Assembly (NCBI GenBank): GCA_905221605.1
Contig: CAJNDS010002684.1
Span: 126,001-143,064, forward strand
Direction: 5' to 3'
Origin: Symbiodinium natans
Lineage: Eukaryota; Sar; Dinophyceae; Suessiales; Symbiodiniaceae
DNA length: 17,064 nt
The notes below the pieces were generated by a model. That model saw only the letters and a list, made by a program, of their open reading frames with translations. It ran no database searches and had not been told where the DNA came from. Of this stretch, positions 16,008 through 17,064 are shown piece by piece. Numbering within the stretch: the stretch's first letter is position 1; each line of letters begins with the position of its first letter. Position numbers and translations under genes: made by a program.

Positions 16008-16106
16008 TTGGATGGCATGCCCGGACTAGGGAGTTCCGGGGCCAGGGCTTCTTCGATCTTCTTCGATCACGGCAGCCGGGAAGGCTCGCTTGCCGAAGCT
16101 CTTCCC

Positions 16107-16657
16107 TCATCCGCCCTTGTGGCTCCTGTTCTGGTAGCCACCTCGGCCAAAGCCCGTGGCACCTCTGCTAAACTGGTTACCACCATCGAGGGCTCGGCCT
16201 TCCTTCAGGTGGACACCTGTGTCGTTCTTTTTGGGGTAGCACAGACTGCCTCGCAGTCCTTGGCGTTGGACGTGCAGGCTTTGACTACCAGGGCTTCCTG
16301 ACATGATAGCCCCGATAGTTCGAGCAGCAGCTCGACTCGCATGGGTTCGGATAACTCTATGCTGGAATCCAGCGTGCGCAAGAGTTTCCACCAACGCCTC
16401 CTCCTACTTACGTAGGAGAGCATGGTCTCGCCTGGTTGCCGCGCCAGTGTACCTGGTCGCTGGCCGACACGGAACAGTTCGCGCGCTTCTTCTGCGGCTC
16501 TTGGGAAGACTACGCTGCGTAGTTGCTCTATGAACTTACGCAAGCCACCTGGGACAGTTATGGCTTCTATTCCCATGTCGCGTGCAAGCTCAAACGCATC
16601 GTTTCCGAGACCCTCAAGCACCTTATGCGCCATCTCAGTTCTGAGTTTTGATGGCAT
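16107..16657 (-). pseudogene. Gag capsid-like region of element 2
   Basis: The frame from 16657 reads LRTEMAHKVLEGLGNDAFEL, ARDMGIEAITVPGGLRKFIE, then VVFPRAAEEARELFRVGQ, ARQPGETMLSYVSRRRRWWK and ELSEPMRVELLLELSGLSCQ. This helical series with L-x-G-x-A-x-x-x-A near the start, F-R-x-x-R-x-P-G-E-x-x-x-x-Y-x-x-R-R-x-x-W-x-x-L in the middle and L-x-LSGL-x-x-x-E at the end is the Gag pattern of Copia-type elements. A second frame (down to 16107) continues TGVHLKEGRALDGGNQFSRG. It forms the particle shell in active elements. The ATG at 16655-16657 is internal; the true start is upstream. Confidence 0.78.
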
Positions 16658-16817
16658 GGTTCACTCGTGGCGCTGCCAGCTTTGGATGGCTTGGCAGACT
16701 TCGAGATCCCCTTGTCAGAGCCGGCTGCGCCAGTCTCTCTTGCTGGTTCAGGCTCTCCGTCCGCTCGGGGTACGGAGGTTGCAGACTCGGCCTTGGGGGC
16801 TGTCGGGGACTTCCTCC
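16658..16817 (-). other. Gag linker with frameshifts
   Basis: Between the two gag pieces the - strand codes an Ala/Ser/Lys/Glu-rich low-complexity stretch (for example KGISKSAKPSKAGSATSEP) but in a frame different from both neighbours. It is probably a natural linker that has gained indels. Confidence 0.45.
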
Positions 16818-17064
16818 TCAGGAGTCTGGTGCCTCGTCCTCCTTTGCGGTGGTGGACTTGGACTTGGCACGCACTGCGTCCTCATAAAGTTTGAGGTGCA
16901 TTAATGTACGGAATTCCCAGTCGTGAAAGGACTGGGGGTCGCCACTATATATGTACGACCCTGATCGAGTCTCCAAAGGAGTACTCGACGCGCCATGGGT
17001 TCGGTTGAACCTAAGGCCTGCCACCGACATGGGTTGGCAGAAGCAGTGGAGTACCTTTGCGCAA
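16818..17064 (-). pseudogene. Gag N-terminal part of element 2, open at window edge
   Basis: The - strand frame from 17030 includes YIYSGDPQSFHDWEFRTLMH and LKLYEDAVRAKSK. The pattern [FY]-x-G-[DE]-P-x-x-[FW]-x-x-W-E-F-[RK]-x-x-[ML] is the usual start of Copia Gag (UBN2/retrotran_gag type). The sequence before 17030 is also open toward the window edge, so the start codon cannot be fixed. The frame ends at 16818 after an acidic tail. Confidence 0.68.

Larger units (their letters stand above)
11149..17064 (-). mobile_element. Copia-type LTR retrotransposon, element 2 (5' end outside window, integrase replaced)
   Basis: Reading the - strand from right to left gives gag, CCHC knuckle, GKHK-type motif, zinc-ribbon-like segment, protease, a foreign-looking block, then the second half of RT and RNase H. 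It is clearly a different lineage from element 1: gag has a Lys-Gly repeat, the protease has DEGC instead of DSAC, and RT has THVDDFLWA. Frameshifts are frequent (near 16740, 15220, 15100, 14390, 14170, 13950, 13860, 13745, 11432 and 11205). The integrase and the N-terminal half of RT are absent. It faces element 1 tail to tail. Confidence 0.87.

Noticed and set aside
1-17064. CRISPR array, tRNA, rRNA or bacterial operon features
   Set aside because: No spaced palindromic repeats, no cloverleaf or rRNA words that I could recognise, and the coding content is eukaryotic retroelement.

Overview
The window looks like nuclear DNA of a dinoflagellate, most likely of the Symbiodinium type. It is dominated by two decayed Ty1/copia-type LTR retrotransposons whose polyproteins carry extra domains that I associate with dinoflagellate elements. 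There are no bacterial-style operons, no ribosome binding sites and no RNA gene that I can support. The organism call is inference from domain content; I could not search databases.

Layout. Bases 1-6326 (+ strand) are the 3' part of copia element 1. In order it shows a retropepsin-like protease, a conserved tryptophan-rich segment, two SAP-like motifs followed by a GKHK-type motif, a degraded 2OG-Fe(II)-oxygenase-like domain, a degraded methyltransferase-like domain, an HHCC zinc finger, the integrase core, reverse transcriptase (RT), a block on the opposite strand that holds the integrase C-terminal part and linker, then RNase H and a purine tract. The opposite-strand block belongs between integrase core and RT but lies between RT and RNase H and is inverted, so the pol gene is rearranged (a-c-b'-d instead of a-b-c-d).

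Bases 6327-11148 hold no intact gene that I recognise. They contain a probable 3' LTR of element 1, two separate minisatellites that both have a 10-bp unit, a GC-rich perfect inverted repeat, weak ankyrin-like remnants on the - strand, a very weak LRR-like remnant, and two 9-bp copies matching the start of the dinoflagellate spliced leader.

Bases 11149-17064 (- strand, read right to left) are copia element 2: gag, a CCHC zinc knuckle next to a Lys-Gly repeat, the GKHK-type motif, a cysteine-rich putative zinc ribbon, linker and a protease with Asp-Glu-Gly-Cys. Where integrase and the first half of RT should be lies about 1.1 kb with a RapZ C-terminal-like domain, a proline-rich stretch and a coiled coil. 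The second half of RT and RNase H follow.

The two elements face each other tail to tail about 4.8 kb apart. Both are broken by frameshifts and neither could move by itself. Element 1 keeps visible catalytic residues in integrase, RT and RNase H; element 2 keeps them in the RT half that survives and in RNase H. The most notable points are the rearranged pol of element 1, the oxygenase- and methyltransferase-like domains inside it, and the RapZ-like/coiled-coil block in element 2.
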